Origin: Arthrobotrys musiformis
Taxonomy: Eukaryota > Ascomycota > Orbiliomycetes > Orbiliales > Orbiliaceae
Reading direction: 5' to 3'
DNA length: 64,000 bases
Assembly: GCA_036971715.1 (NCBI GenBank)
Contig: JAVHJL010000006.1
Location: 1,240,001-1,304,000, forward strand
The position numbers and the translations under genes are program-made. Under the pieces are notes generated by a model. It made no database searches and was not told where the DNA came from. It saw only the letters and a program-made list of their open reading frames with translations. Below are positions 22,234 through 35,036 of the stretch, piece after piece (the stretch's first letter is position 1; the number at the start of each line of letters is the position of its first letter).

Positions 22234-24723
22234 ATGGCTTCCCTTCTCGTGATACATTTTTTTATGATATCTCTTCTACCATTAGTACTCTCACTGGCAA
22301 CGAAAACAAAATATAACACAAAGTCGACGATTGTATACGAAACGGTCTATCCCGTCGTGACCGTATACGTCACTAATGAGGCCCAATGCTCTTCTCTAGG
22401 CCTCCTCATGTGTAACGAGCTACCATGGTCTTCTAGTTCATCTTCTAGCTCATCATCCAGCTCACAATCAGATGGCTTATCTGCTTCAATCACGACAGGG
22501 GCTTTGCTTCACTCTGGGTCCAATGATTGGGCTACAACGACGTCGACATCCTTCCTTGGCGCCACTACGACAACGACAACGGCTACTCGCAGCTCGCTGA
22601 GCGATGCGTCCGGCACGCTGAGTTTAGATAGTACTAGCCTCAATACAAAATTGAACGCTGTGAATACGGCAAATAAAGCCCAAACGAGTACGGGATCTGA
22701 TTCTAGAGCTTCTAGCCTGGAATATAACAGCCCGACGACGACTATTACCACAACAGAGAGTGCCGGAGAAGAGATCGACTTAGATTCATATTCAACCAGC
22801 ACTTTTGCCTCTAATTCTGGCCCGACAGCTCCTGCGGGCCAAAACCACCATTCCCCGTTTATGCTCGAAAGCCCCGGATCAGGTCACTTTGTGCAATTTG
22901 GCCCCGAAGGTTCGATAATTCTCGGGCCTGTGGTACCGGATGAAGACGGCGAAGTCCCCCCGATGTTCATTCTACACCACCACGGGTACCTCACCAGTGG
23001 AGATGATCCGGACGATATAGTATTCCTACGGCGTATGGGCCAAAACGATACGCGGAGGGAACGTGATGATCCAAATACCTACTACAAAGCCATTCATGGG
23101 CCAAAAACAAACATATCCTATGACGACTTGACTTCGAGATTTAGCTTGAACAATGGATTATTGGAATTCTTCGAACAAGGCCAGAATACGAGCCGGTTTG
23201 ACTGGTATGTTGCCACTGGGGTGGATTCAATAACTCGGCTGTTCATGGCTCCTACGACAGCGGCTATTCCAGCCGGGTTCAGCCAGGTCGAGCTTTCGAA
23301 ACAAACTCCAAATACATCATCAATTGAAACCCTCCCCGCATCGTTGACTTTACCTACGGATAGTAGTCCAACGACTCTCAGTACAACAACAGAATCCTCT
23401 ACCACAACCAGTGAGAAAACGGCAAACACATCATCAAGCAGTAACTCCGGTACCACCACCACTAACACAAATATTCAATCGGACTCTGAATTCGAACTTC
23501 TTGACACAAGCTCTGAGGATAGTTTGGTGGCTAGCTCATCCCCGCACACTCAGAAAATCGCAACTAAATGCCCCACAACGCCAAATCCGACCCGAGTCTG
23601 GAAAATAGTCCAGTTGATCGCACGGTTAGACCTCAGGAGCTACTGCTCAGACTTACTTGGATACGAAACTGCGGCTACAATTACAAAAACCAAAGCCGGC
23701 CTCACTCGCATCTTAACCATTAGTGCCAATGGTCCTACAGAAACAGAAACAGAGACGGAAACATACTACACGGAAACGGCCACCGTTGCCTTTTCCACAG
23801 TCTATGATGCGGGTGACGAGGTGGAAAGGGAGCACCTAGAGAGAAATGGAAAGCTGTCCGTTTCAGTACATACATACCTCGTGATGGGTGGTAACGTCAG
23901 TGGCGACGAGGAAAAGGTGGAGACAATAGTCACGACGGCGACAATCGCAGATGTAGATGATGATAGCCAAGACTATGGCGAGGACCAAGATGATATCAAC
24001 AGCGCACCAAGTCTCCCTGATGGAGTACCCTCTGGGTTATCTTCTTTTTGCGAAGTCGACATCAGCGAGGCTTGCTCGCAGATTGTAACCCCTTCAGAAC
24101 CTACGACGACTACCAAAACGAACAAAATCAAAACCATTACCATAGCTTTAACCGATATTCCGACGACGACAGAAACCAAGGTTCTACTGGCCGCCTCAAC
24201 TACTACCCTCTCGGATCCAACCGAGATTTCATACCCAGGTAGCGGTCGTTTAATCGCAGACTCGGGCACATACAACAAATGGCACTTATATTGGACCGAA
24301 GACCCCCTCGACTCCTCGCTTTATCTCCGCGTACCATCCACCAATTCTACTTTTTTCATAACAGAGTACCGTCCAAATATGGAGGCTTATAGGGTATACA
24401 CCAATTCTCCCGACGGTAGCAGATATTACATGTCCATTTCCGTTCCAATAGGCACCTCGGAGGCCGCAGACTACAGTATTAGTCTCAAGACTCTGGATGA
24501 TATTAATAGCGATGAGGGGGTTGTGCTTTTATATGTGAGCTTGGACTTGGAGAGCGGGTATGTGAATGTCAATACGGAGGTTACGGGGACGGAGAGGAAT
24601 ATTATGTTTGGATGTACGATGTTTGCCGGGGAGGAACTGAGGGCGCAGGTTAGGCTTTATGCGGTGGAAGATGGGGCGGTGCCGAGAGAGTGTCAGGCTT
24701 GGAGCCATTTAGTTTTGGTGTAG
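22234..24723 (+). CDS. Large Ser/Thr-rich secreted protein
   Basis: A single exon of 829 aa. The N-terminal signal peptide (MASLLVIHFFMISLLPLVLS) is followed by VYETVYPVVTVYVTNEAQC, a motif style common at the mature N-termini of fungal adhesin- or wall-type proteins. A Ser run, several Thr/Ser-rich spacers and acidic stretches (DVDDDSQDYGEDQDD) alternate with two more ordered parts: about residues 205-350 (HHGYLTSGDDPDD, NGLLEFFEQGQN) and the last 160 residues (KWHLYWTEDPLDSSLYLRVP and on). Cys residues are few. No GPI-anchor signal is seen at the end (SHLVLV). It is most likely extracellular and O-glycosylated. No enzyme motif is recognisable. The layout parallels the partial gene at the left edge of the window. 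Confidence 0.8.
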   Translation: MASLLVIHFFMISLLPLVLSLATKTKYNTKSTIVYETVYPVVTVYVTNEAQCSSLGLLMCNELPWSSSSSSSSSSSSQSDGLSASITTGALLHSGSNDWATTTSTSFLGATTTTTTATRSSLSDASGTLSLDSTSLNTKLNAVNTANKAQTSTGSDSRASSLEYNSPTTTITTTESAGEEIDLDSYSTSTFASNSGPTAPAGQNHHSPFMLESPGSGHFVQFGPEGSIILGPVVPDEDGEVPPMFILHHHGYLTSGDDPDDIVFLRRMGQNDTRRERDDPNTYYKAIHGPKTNISYDDLTSRFSLNNGLLEFFEQGQNTSRFDWYVATGVDSITRLFMAPTTAAIPAGFSQVELSKQTPNTSSIETLPASLTLPTDSSPTTLSTTTESSTTTSEKTANTSSSSNSGTTTTNTNIQSDSEFELLDTSSEDSLVASSSPHTQKIATKCPTTPNPTRVWKIVQLIARLDLRSYCSDLLGYETAATITKTKAGLTRILTISANGPTETETETETYYTETATVAFSTVYDAGDEVEREHLERNGKLSVSVHTYLVMGGNVSGDEEKVETIVTTATIADVDDDSQDYGEDQDDINSAPSLPDGVPSGLSSFCEVDISEACSQIVTPSEPTTTTKTNKIKTITIALTDIPTTTETKVLLAASTTTLSDPTEISYPGSGRLIADSGTYNKWHLYWTEDPLDSSLYLRVPSTNSTFFITEYRPNMEAYRVYTNSPDGSRYYMSISVPIGTSEAADYSISLKTLDDINSDEGVVLLYVSLDLESGYVNVNTEVTGTERNIMFGCTMFAGEELRAQVRLYAVEDGAVPRECQAWSHLVLV

Positions 24724-25102
24724 TGAACAGTTGAAACAAAGTGGAAGGGTAATTGCTCCGAGGGGAGCCAATTTAAAATTTGTAAACATGGTCATCGGAA
24801 GTAGCAAGTTCTTTAATGACAGACGCACAGAAGCTCTGGCCCCTGGTCAGCTTAAACGCAAAGCTATCCATTTTGTATCGCGGCTAGATTTGTTATTCTA
24901 TCGCGAGATTTGTCCTACACCTACAAAAAGACATCCATGCACCGGATTTGCAAAGGGCAGAACCACACGCAACCACATACAACTCACGTAAACCACGATC
25001 TTGGAAAATCGATATACTGTTATATATTGGTATCTCGGAATTAATTAGAACATCAAACTCGCTATCAAAATAGTCGTACATAACCCCATCCCATAACTTC
25101 AT
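24724..25102. other. Spacer between convergent genes
   Basis: About 380 bases between two convergent stop codons; presumably both 3' UTRs. Nothing else seen. Confidence 0.5.
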
Positions 25103-26399
25103 TTAGAAATAGTAAGTAGCAAAATCGCTCTCCTTCCTCAAAGCCTTCACGAACTCCTGAGCAACAACCGTCGAAGTCTTGACACCAGGATGCAACTCAT
25201 CCCACCACAGGAACCTATCCGGGTTGGGATCGACGGTATTGGTCCAGCTGTTGCAGGCCTCCCAGGTATCACACCTGCTGGCGTATCCGACGGTATCTGC
25301 GGGGGAGTCGAGGTATTTACTCGGGTTTGCGTAAATTTCTTGGAAGATGGCGTAGGCGTCCAACAGGGCGACCCTGGAGCCTCGGAGTTCGTCGGCGAGA
25401 GCCGGGATTTGGTATTTGAAGATTTGGTTGGAGGAGCGGACGTGTGTGCCCATCTTTTGGGAGATGGCGGTTGTGTTTCCTTCTAGGAAGGAGTCGCGTT
25501 CGTGCCAGTAGTGCTGGTTTTGGAGTTAGTTTCAGATATATAGGTTTATCGAAATGGGGATATGAGGGTGTAGGTTTGAAACTTACGTTTGGTCCGTTTT
25601 GTGTATAGTGAGGGGCTCTCTCCAACGGGGCAACATTCAAAACGATGAATTTCCTCGCGCCGTAGTCGTATAGCTCCCTAATCTGCTCTGCGACGCAGTC
25701 CGTATAGTCGGGAAGAGTGACACCGGGGAGGTGCTCGTCGGTAAGTAAAGCGCCGCTTCCAAGATCGTTTGTTCCGATCCAAATGGCGAATACGGCCTTA
25801 TCGGGGTTCAAGCCTCCGGGAACTTTATATCTTGTGATTGTGTGCTCCTTCTTGAACTGTGGGACTTCGTATTCCCTGACCGCTGGGAAGTTTCCGTTGA
25901 TTCCGTCCCTGTTTACGGTTGGTAGTGTTAGAAATGTATGCCTTTAGGCGTAATCGTTAATCCTGCTGGGGCTTTGAACTTACAGCCATCTCGGGGTCAG
26001 CTCATTTGAGCAGACGGCACCGGAAACAGCGTAGTTGATCAAGGTATGCCCGGTCAAATCGGATGCGATTCTAGCCCAGATCTTCCCACCGCTGGAAGCG
26101 CCATTTATCGAGCCCTAAATTAACCGCGCCGTTATTAGTACCATTCAATACGCATAAACCTTCTTGAAAGACGCTATAATATCAAATATCCAACATACTT
26201 GCGACGGTACAAAGTTATCAGGCGGAAGCGCTCCGCCGTTACCCTGCATATACCCCAATCGACCCTCATCGGTGTAGGAGTCTCCGAAGACGACCAAGGT
26301 ATCCACATTCCCGAATCCCTTATGAATATCCCTTCTCAAACTGCTCGCGAGTGTCGACGTCGTCGCTAAGGTTAGCGTCAAAAGCGATTTGTACAACAT
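25103..26399 (-). CDS. Secreted SGNH/GDSL esterase (CE16-like)
   Basis: Exons on the minus strand are 26399-26199, 26114-25984, 25908-25587 and 25513-25103, giving 354 aa. A signal peptide (MLYKSLLTLTLATTSTLASS) is followed by block I, VVFGDSYTDEGRLG, with the nucleophile Ser41. Next come INYAVSGAVCSNE (block II region), FAIWIGTNDLG (block III, GTND) and RFLWWDELHPG with Asp323 and His326 completing the triad. Length and motif order fit fungal secreted acetylesterases or lipases of the GDSL type that act on plant-cell-wall acetyl groups or lipids; the exact substrate is unknown. Two Cys near the C-terminus (SRCDTWEACNSW) probably form a disulfide. All catalytic residues are present. Introns are 63-84 nt with regular borders. 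Confidence 0.92.
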
Positions 26400-28010
26400 C
26401 TTGAATTCTAGAATTGGTCTATATCTGAGAACTCTGCGCTAGCTTGTTATCCAATTGATAAGAGAATGAAATCTTATCGGGATTTTTTTTTGGGGGGGGA
26501 GGAAAGGAATTTAAATGGAGAGAGCTGTTTCCAGAAAACTTGGGGGTTCCCTGAAGTTCCAGGACAACTTCCAACCTAAAGAAAGGGATACCTGGGGGTT
26601 TATATAAGATCGCCGCCATTAACCCCATTGTCTTCGAAGCTTCCCATGGTCACGAACAAAAAAGAGAGTTCGAGACAAGAGGAGGAAAAGCTTGGACTGC
26701 ATTGCATCGCCCAATCAATGAATTCAGCCGAAGCCCTGTTGGAAATTTCTCGCGGATGAAGTTACTTTCCCGGATATATAATATTTAGGCATTGACCAGT
26801 GGATCCCGTTCATGGTATTAGAAGCAACTAGCTCCTCCAAGCTCCAAATTCACCGAGTTGATTGGCTAAATTACATGGGGTTTAGGTATATTCGCTTTCT
26901 CGATTGAGGAAAGCGCTGGAATATATTAACGGTTGTGAAGGGCAGAATCATGGGGTTATTGTGTGGATCTCGAATGGAAAAAGTCAATATATACCCAAGC
27001 TTCCTTTTTGTTTTTTTGAGCATGGATGGGGGTAATGGCAGACGTGCATCCGAGCTTCCTTGGAGTTCTTCCGGGTCCAGGGGTTATGAGGCCTTCTGCG
27101 CATGCGGGGATATGCTGTTAAAAAGGCGTCGTCGCGTTCGGCTGCAAAGAATCATAGTGTTGGATTTGGTGTTTTTTACGAATTTTGCCGGTACTATTTA
27201 GCCAGCGCGGGTGGTGAGTTCGGATATGCGGAGAACTTCGAAGCTAGAGCCAATTCAATATCTTTTGGCTTGGCAAGCATGATGGGTCTCATATTTTTAA
27301 CCCATTTTAAAATCGAGGATTGGAGCGTATAAATCGAAATTTTTGGGGTTGGGTTTCGGTGTTACCACTGGTTTACCGGCATCGTGATTCCGGATTCGAT
27401 TCCAATTGTCAAGTTATATGTGCAAGTTGACGTGGTAATGGGAACATCTGGGTATAAAACTGGCCCCAACCACCTAGCGATCATAGCGCGCAGCTTGCAA
27501 GGATTGGGGGTTGACGTTACCCTGTTTATGTATAAAAGCTGGGATTTCTCGATGTCATTTTCAACGCTGCCCCTCGGCCCTATATTCATGCATGATGCTA
27601 GCACGCTATATACGTTCGGATGCATATACTCCCGAGTGTCTTTAGTTCATTCCCTGTGAGTGAGGTATATTTAAATAAGTCTGAGATCTAGAGTTGTATT
27701 TCTACTACATGCTCGAAAAAGTCCCGAGTTCCCATGTAAATGACGTGCAAACAAGCTTTTAAGAGAGAATAAGAGGGAGGGGGGAGATAAAGCAAAGGTA
27801 CACAGAATAAAGCATTAGCGGAGATCTGCTACTACAATGCAAAAGGGAATATGTAAACGAGATTAACCCCCCAAAATGATGGTATTGTTTTAAAAGATCG
27901 CTTCCAAAAAAAAATGCCCAAACTCCATAATGTCCCGAGGTAAATATATCGGTCGGATGCAAAAGGTAGATGTGTTCGTTGTGTCGTTATATACTGTGAG
28001 CGGGTGGGGT
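26400..28010. other. Gene-free spacer
   Basis: Upstream region of the esterase gene (left) and 3' flank of the MFS gene (right). Short frames occur on both strands, but none has protein-like composition over a useful length. A G/T-rich tract at about 26480-26500 is the only simple-sequence feature. Confidence 0.5.
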
Positions 28011-30062
28011 TCAAACTTGCTCGGCCTTCTTTTCACCTTCGGGTTGCTGCTCTTCGACTTTCTTCATTCCAAGATTATTGAACAAGTCTTCTGCTTTGAC
28101 GTCCTTCACGAGTTCGAGAACGTAGTACGTTGTGATACAAGCAAATATGAACCCAAGTGCCGCAAACCCGGTCGCCATGTTAAACTGCAAGTCGTACGAG
28201 CTAGCGTAAACCTTCCTGACGGCGAGTAACTGCTCCGGCTCCAGCGTAGCCAAGATCTGTGGCGACTTCAATAGAGAGCGTAATTGTGCTTCGGAAAGAA
28301 CCCCGGGCAACTCAGTCTCGACCTTTTGGTGAAGTATCGCGGTTCCGATGGCAAGACCGACTAACCCGCCCAGAACACGTGTCATATTCTGTGCCCCGAG
28401 GCCTACGGCCTCGTCTTTGGAATCGCAGATGACTTTGACCAATATGACGCCGACAGGCATGACAAGACCCATACCCGCACCGAGGAGGACTAGGAAACCG
28501 TAGGTCTTCGCTTGGATTTTATCGCTATAACCTAGGACACCGAGACCAGCGGATCCGGCGACTGAGAGTGCTCCGCCGACGACGAGACCGTATGGGACGT
28601 ATTTATAGTATGATTTGAGCGCAAGGCCGGGGATGAGAGACATGACTGGCGATACGACTAACATGGGGAGGAGTAAAACGCCCGACCGGATTGGGGATAC
28701 GCCGTTGACAATTTGGTATCTCTGGGGAATGGTGATGATTGTGACATAAATTGGAACACCGATGCAGAACGTGGTCCTAAAAATAGGGGTTCGCTGTCAG
28801 TCCACGCGCAATCTCGAGATTGAGGAACTTGGGGCATCGAACTTACAATACGATATACGTAAAAGCTGGCGATTTAAGCAACCTCAGGGGGAAGATTGGC
28901 TCTATGATATCGGATTTCTTCGCGATATACCATTCGTAACCAGCAAAGATGAACAAACCGACTATACCGCTGATAAGAGTTCCAAGGATAACCGAATGGC
29001 CCCAGGGGTACTCGACACCACCCTCTTGAAGGGCGTAGACGACAAGGATCGACCAGGCGACCGAAAAGAAGCCGCCTCCGAAGTCAATTCGGCTCAACGT
29101 CTGTCGGTTCATTTTAGCTGAACCGATATCCGGGATGGCGAAATAGAGGATGACGAACGCTACCAAGACACCCGGTCCGCTAGGAATTTGTAAGATACTT
29201 GCTCGCCCGCGGCAGATTCTACACACTAGGAAAGAACTTACTTGAGGTAAAAGATCCATCTCCATGACGCCTTTTCGGTAATGACACCTCCCAGCAATGG
29301 GCCACAAATACTCGCAACAGCAAAGACACTTGAGATACCGCCAGAGAATGTTCCCAACTTGTCCTTAGTGATGATAGAAAACATAAGAATGAAGGAGATA
29401 CAATAGATCCCACCTCCTCCGATACCTTGAAAGGCTCGGAAGATAATTCTAAACACATCAAAGTTAGTTCAGAAGTATAGAAAGATAGTAAAGGTTATGT
29501 CCGAGGAATGTACTCACAGTTGTGTCATACTCTTAGACGCTCCGCAAGCCACTGAGAAGACCCCAAATATGAGGTTTGCCGCCAGGAACATCGCCTTGAT
29601 TCCCAAGATATTGCATAACTTCGAAGATAGCAAAAGGAAGCCAGTGTACGTTAAAAGATAAACGACGACAATCCAGTTGGCTCGATTAAAGTCTTGAAAT
29701 TCACTTGTAATCTTAACCAAACTAGTGGCCACGACGGTAATTTCAAAAGCCGCGAGAAAAAGTGATATCCATATCCTATTTCCAATATCCAATTTCCAAG
29801 ATTTCAGTCAACTCTGGCCTCTTTGTGATATTTTTTGGGGGAGGATTTCAGGGGAAATAGCGAAAGTAACATACCCAAGACCAATAATGTACAATCTGGC
29901 ATCACTCAACAATGGAACTGGATTCGATCCTTCGGATTCTGCAATTTTCGCATCATTGGTGATATCGACAGTTTGAGGAGTCGCTATTCCTGCCTCCAAT
30001 TTTTTCGATGAGATATCTGTGTTGCTTTCTGCCTCTAATGAGGCGTTTGTCGACGGCTGCAT
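28011..30062 (-). CDS. MFS multidrug transporter, 14-TM (DHA2-type)
   Basis: Exons on the minus strand are 30062-29875, 29775-29518, 29448-29242, 29179-28847 and 28776-28011, giving 583 aa. The third intron could instead end at 29198, adding six residues; I prefer 29180 because CTTAC and TAG are well placed. A cytoplasmic N-terminus of about 60 residues precedes the first membrane span (IWISLFLAAFEITVVATSLV). Later landmarks are NWIVVVYLLTYTGFLLL, FRAFQGIGGGGIYCISFILM (motif B region), GPLLGGVITEKASWRWIFYL (motif C followed by the WRWIFY block of fungal drug-H+ antiporters) and a C-terminal half starting TTFCIGVPIYVTII. The tail is charged (KKVEEQQPEGEKK). Expected role: proton-coupled efflux of drugs or secondary metabolites at the plasma membrane. 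There is no biosynthetic cluster next to it. The start is the ATG at 30062. Confidence 0.9.
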
Positions 30063-32313
30063 GGCCAAGAAAAGGCGGAGCGGCCTAAAAATGGGCCGAA
30101 GAAGATATCGTTCGCAAAAGTTGACAGGCGACTTAACGTTATCGACAGTCGTCGCAGAAATTGAACAAAATTCGAGGGCGGATTCGAGAAACTGTTGTCG
30201 GAACCCCTAATTATAATCGATAGTCAAGAGTTTTGGAGAAAGTAGAAAGGAAAGAAATATTCTCCGAATGTTAAGAAGACCTTTTTTTGAAGCTAGCCAA
30301 GAAATAAACACACGATCGTATCAGACTTGAGCCACCTTCGTCCTGGCCCCATTATATATACGTTAGTACGTATTTCCCCTCCGGCTGCATGGAAGATTTA
30401 TCCTATCGGTAACTAGAGGGGACGTCGTATGCAATGCAGTCTGGGGCAATTGCCCAAAAAAATCATATCCTGGGAAATCTTTGAGCTTCATTACGCCACC
30501 GGCGTGAAATACTCCCCGATTATACGGGTGAGAACCCGAAACCTTGCCGTTTTGCTAAGATATAGGCTTCATAAGGACAGGTGCATTACATGAATGCAAG
30601 CCCAAGTGCGATCGTACGAGATGGCTGCTATTCTTTTCGACAGGGCAAGGATGTCATCTCCCGACTGATCAAAAGCTAGCGAAGCAAACAAAATACGAAT
30701 ATTTGCGTTCGTATAAAAACTCTCGCAAGGGAAGCGAGACGGCGGGTGCTGTACATATGTCAGTTTTGCAATTCACCATGTCGAAAGTGCGATATAAGCT
30801 TCCACTCAAGCCCCATACTTGAATCGGGTTTCGAGAAAGCCGAACGCTATTTCATTCAGGGAATATTTAAACGAATATGAAGAGCCTCTCATGCAACATG
30901 ACGGCCCTGTTGACGGTAGGAGCCCTGACAACTCTGGCTTCCGGAGGGTTTAGCGGATGGTTCTTAGTCAGGCAGACCACTTGACCCACACATCGAACCC
31001 ACCCAATTTGCAACCCCGACGGTTGAAAATTCAAGACTTTTGTTTCCGTTAGCGAGCCCGATGGGAGGTGATTGGACCGATGAACCGAAAATGAGCAAAT
31101 TTATCTTATCAGATTGATCAGAAGGTTCAAGGCTAGTCGACAACCTTGAGCAGGACGGGCTAAGAAAAACCTTCGAGATTCCTTCTTTGAGGTAGACCGG
31201 GCCGCCTAGGAGCCAGGTTAGGAATATCGAGCGTCATGAGCATCCGATGGACGAACACGTAAGTGCTTTGTAACCATCGATTGTAGAATTGGCGTTTCGA
31301 AGGAAATACCATTAGCTAATATTAGCAGCCCAAGCTCGAGTCAGGACGGCTAGTTAGTCTGCTGCTTAGTCTCGACGCGGGTCCGCACCGAAAACCTCCA
31401 ACACAGTAATGGCACTAATTCCAACAGCAACACAACTTCAGGAGGATCTTCGGAGCTCTTAGTAATGCAACGTTGAGGCATAGCGGTCTCCTAAGTTCCG
31501 TCTCGATGACCGGCCCTATAAATGCTTCTGGGGATTCTGTTAGTCTATAATTTGTCTCATAGTTAGAGCGCTTAATTAAGTTGTAAATTTTGGGGCCCTA
31601 AACTGAACTTTACTGTCGAAATTAAGAAGGGGTTTCTATTGTTCAGTTCCTCGAAGGAACTACCGCTCCACCGCTGAGGAAACGCCTTATTTCGGTGGGG
31701 CGTACGTACTCCGAGGCAAAACCCCAAAGGGTCAGGTGGCTATCGGCGAGCGTGCCTACGTATGCGCTTCGGAGAAATGAAGATGCCGACGGTTTGGATC
31801 GCGGATGGTTACACAAATACCAAGTGGCAAGGTATAGACCCTCTAAATGCCACGTCGGGCCTGTGTTGCATTAGCCTTCCTAAAGGAGTGAGCAAGCTAA
31901 CTTAGGTACCGGCACATGTGCACAGGCAGTAGTCTGGAGGTCACCACAGTACGCAAACCTGTTCCGGTTCAAGTCTGCATTTCGGTTGAGAGATTGAACG
32001 ATAGGACAGAGACTCGATGCGTAGATACTATCAATTTCTTTTTAAAACAAAAAAAAATTAGAACAATGATGAACATGTAGCATGTAGGCGTTAACGTTCG
32101 GTACACCATGAAGAAGTGATGTGAAAGCAGAAAGGTGCTTGGAAACTAGACTAGCTAGAACACCTAATCTGAAAGTTCTGGGAAAGAAACGGTAACAATG
32201 CAAAGAAGGAGCCTAAGGCGAGAAAAAAGAATAGGATGATAAAACAAAAGAACCAAACTCCTCAAATTCTCGACCAGAGGAAACGTAGACACCCTCGAGC
32301 CAAATTTCGTGAC
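30063..32313. other. Gene-free spacer of 2.2 kb
   Basis: No convincing gene. One 35-codon frame at 30877-30984 (+) begins MKSLSCNMTALLTVGALTTL and resembles a signal peptide. It stops soon after and may be chance or the first exon of something I could not extend. The segment 31400-32000 has mixed composition without recognisable repeats. Confidence 0.45.
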
Positions 32314-35036
32314 TCACAAACTCGCACCTTGAATGAATTGCATATCGTGATAACAATGCGGAGTTGTTCCATCGCAACCAACTTTCCCAGTCTTCACTTC
32401 CGACGCAAGATCGAATAAACTTTGGCAAGGAATGCTGTTGAACCAGAGAGACTGGGCATACATATCGATGTTTCCAACCACGATCGTTTTGTATCGTGCT
32501 CTAGATAGCGCAACATTGATACGCTCCGGCCTTCTCAAGAACCCGATTTCCCTAGGATCATTGTTTCTCACCAGATCCACAATAATGACGGGGCGCTCGT
32601 GGCCCTGGAAGAAGTCCACATTTCCAATGGTACAGTTTTTGACGGGTCCGACTACCCGATCGCTTACGAACCTCTCGACTGTTTCAGTTTGCCCCTTATA
32701 CATGGTGATGACTCCGACGTGCTCTGCAGATAGTTGAAAACCAAGGTTTGTAGCCCCCCTATCCAAACGTCTGAGTATCCGCGCAACTATTTCCGCATTT
32801 GTGAGGTTTCTCACACTCTGCGTGGGTAATCTTTCGTCAGGCCCAACTGAATTGACCCAAATGATTGACGCGGTTGTTCCTAACGTGGAAGCCCACAGGT
32901 TGTTCCAAAAAGGATCACCAGTTGAGATGCTCGGACTATAGATTACTGTGTTAGTTGCAGGGAAAGCTAACGTCTGATATCAATTAATTTTGACACTTAC
33001 ATAAGGCGATTCTGATAGAATTGAGCAGATGTGTGGTGAACTAGGGGTGCGACGGATCGGTAATTTTTGCGTAGAAGTGTAACCGTTACGCCCGATCCGC
33101 CTTTCTCCTGCGAGATTGCTAGTCGGCGTATCATGGACGACGCTAAAAGACCGATTCTATGCATGGTAAAGGGTGGTAATTGGAGATGGTCTCCAATCAA
33201 GATCGCACTGCCCATTGACAGGCAGCAACTGGTCAGCGGAATTAATGTTTCGGGTTCATTGCTCTGACCCGCCTCGTCGACTACCACAACGCTCGCATGA
33301 TATTTGGATATATCGTACGACCCAGCAGTTGCACAAGTCGTAAATAAAATATCAGTTTGAGATAAGACCTTGGTGGTTAAATCGGTTCGGAGTGTATGGA
33401 AGGCTATTTCCTCGTCTTCCGTCATATCTTTTTTTAAGTACTTCTCAAGTCGCTGATTCCAAGTGGGATCTATCTTTTGCCGTTTGTAGTTCATAGTTAG
33501 CTCGACCGGAACCTTTTTAGCGGCAGTGTCTTCAAGTTCCCAAACTATATCAAGCGCAGCTGCTTCACTCATTTCTTCTTTTTCGCTATTTGGTGGAGCA
33601 TCGCACTCTGATTCAGATTCGCTAACCTGACCTTCTTCATCAGTAAGTTGTTGTTGCAGGCGTATTTCTTTCCTCATCTCAGAGGTCGAGGTAAACCTCA
33701 CTGCACGGTCGAGGAGGTTTTGGTGTTCCGGACCAAGATCCTTGACATGGTAATAGAACGAACTGGTAAGATGATCAGTCGCGGTATTGGAAGGTGCGGT
33801 TGCCAAAACAGGACCAAGGCCAGCCTGGAGGCACAGCGTCACAATATTTGTGGTGACAAATGTTTTCCCTGTACCTGGGGGTCCTTGTATTATCGTTAAT
33901 TGATTTTGAAGAGCGACTTTTGCCGACTGCTTCTGAATCTCGTCCATTCTAGTGTTTTCAATTTTGTTCGAGATTGAAGCCGCGTCCGACATGGGAATGG
34001 TGCCCCGCACGGGAAGGCCGGAGTATATTTCCTGGTGAATATTCCCAGCTGCGGAGTCGTGCCCAGCATGATGGTCGAATATTTTAAGAGCATTTTTTAA
34101 TCTCTTATACATGGTTTTGTTCATACACGGCTCTATATAGAATCCTGTATGTTCCGTCGGGAATATATTTTTGGGGATGTAGATCAACCCTGCGAGAACG
34201 ATGTCCATGGACTCTTTGATGGCTTGTTCGTCGGAGTATGTCACCGTGAACTTCCTATCTTGTTTGAAATATTGTTTCCCCAGTTTGATTGCTTTCCCGA
34301 ATAACAATCGGAACTCCATTCCTGCAGTGACGTCGATTTGGAAACCTTGTAGCGGTCTGCCTGGTGGAACCCTAAGCCTGATGTGGTACCAGTCATCTGC
34401 ACCTGTAGCAGCTGGAATGAACTCTCCGTTCAAATCATAGTAATTTCGACAGGCTGAAAGTAAGTCATGTTTCTGTTCTTCGTATTCGGCTTTAACTGCC
34501 CTTTGAAACGTCATACGGTATGAAATGGAAGACTGGAAATTTCCATTGGCGGCCTGAGATTTATCAAAGGGCCGGTCAGCCCCGAACTTCTGTAAGAAGC
34601 CCCTCAGTTTTTCATTCAAAAGTGATGTGATCCGGATTGTGGTGGAACCGTTCTGCTCGGGGTTTTTGCAGCGCGCTAAGATGTAGTCGAATACCCGATG
34701 CTCTGGTGCTTCTTCGGCCCTAACGGTTATATCTGCAAAGTCTTTGCAAGGGGGTAATGTTGTAAATCTTATCTCGATGAGTATGAATTTGGAATCATCA
34801 CTTGTCGAATAGTAGAGACCGACACCGGTTTCCCCACCCCCTATGAAATCCATAGTGACGCTATTCTCGTGGCTGGTCACGGTAGGCATCCTCGCTCGAA
34901 GTCGTATATACGGGCGGCCATCTAGGTGCCAGCCGATCACCATCCGCATTGTAAATTTCTTGACCGACTGTTCGAAAAGCACATGGGCCATCGAGCCATC
35001 GAGAGCCTCAACCTTTGAGACCAAGTAACGCGCCAT
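32314..35036 (-). CDS. SF1 helicase, UPF1/DNA2-like (AAA_11/AAA_12)
   Basis: Two exons on the minus strand, 35036-33001 and 32935-32314, give 885 aa. Walker A is GPPGTGKT at residues 385-392, preceded by LQNQLTIIQ. The Walker B/DEAG box is VVVDEAGQSNEPETLIP at about 584-600. Later SF1 motifs are GDHLQLPPF (motif III), LRKNYRS (motif IV), DFFQGHERPVIIVDLVR (motif V) and NVALSRARYKTIVVGN (motif VI, spanning exon 2). The 380-residue N-terminal part has no zinc cluster or nuclease domain that I recognise. An acidic insert sits between the two core domains (ESESECDAPPNSEKEEM). The helicase core looks complete. Such lone UPF1-type helicases are often multi-copy in moulds and their cellular role is usually unknown. 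The reading frame begins at the ATG at 35036. Confidence 0.9.

Noticed and set aside
31967..31980. GGTTCAAGTC, another tRNA B-box-like string
   Set aside because: No complementary T stem or acceptor stem.
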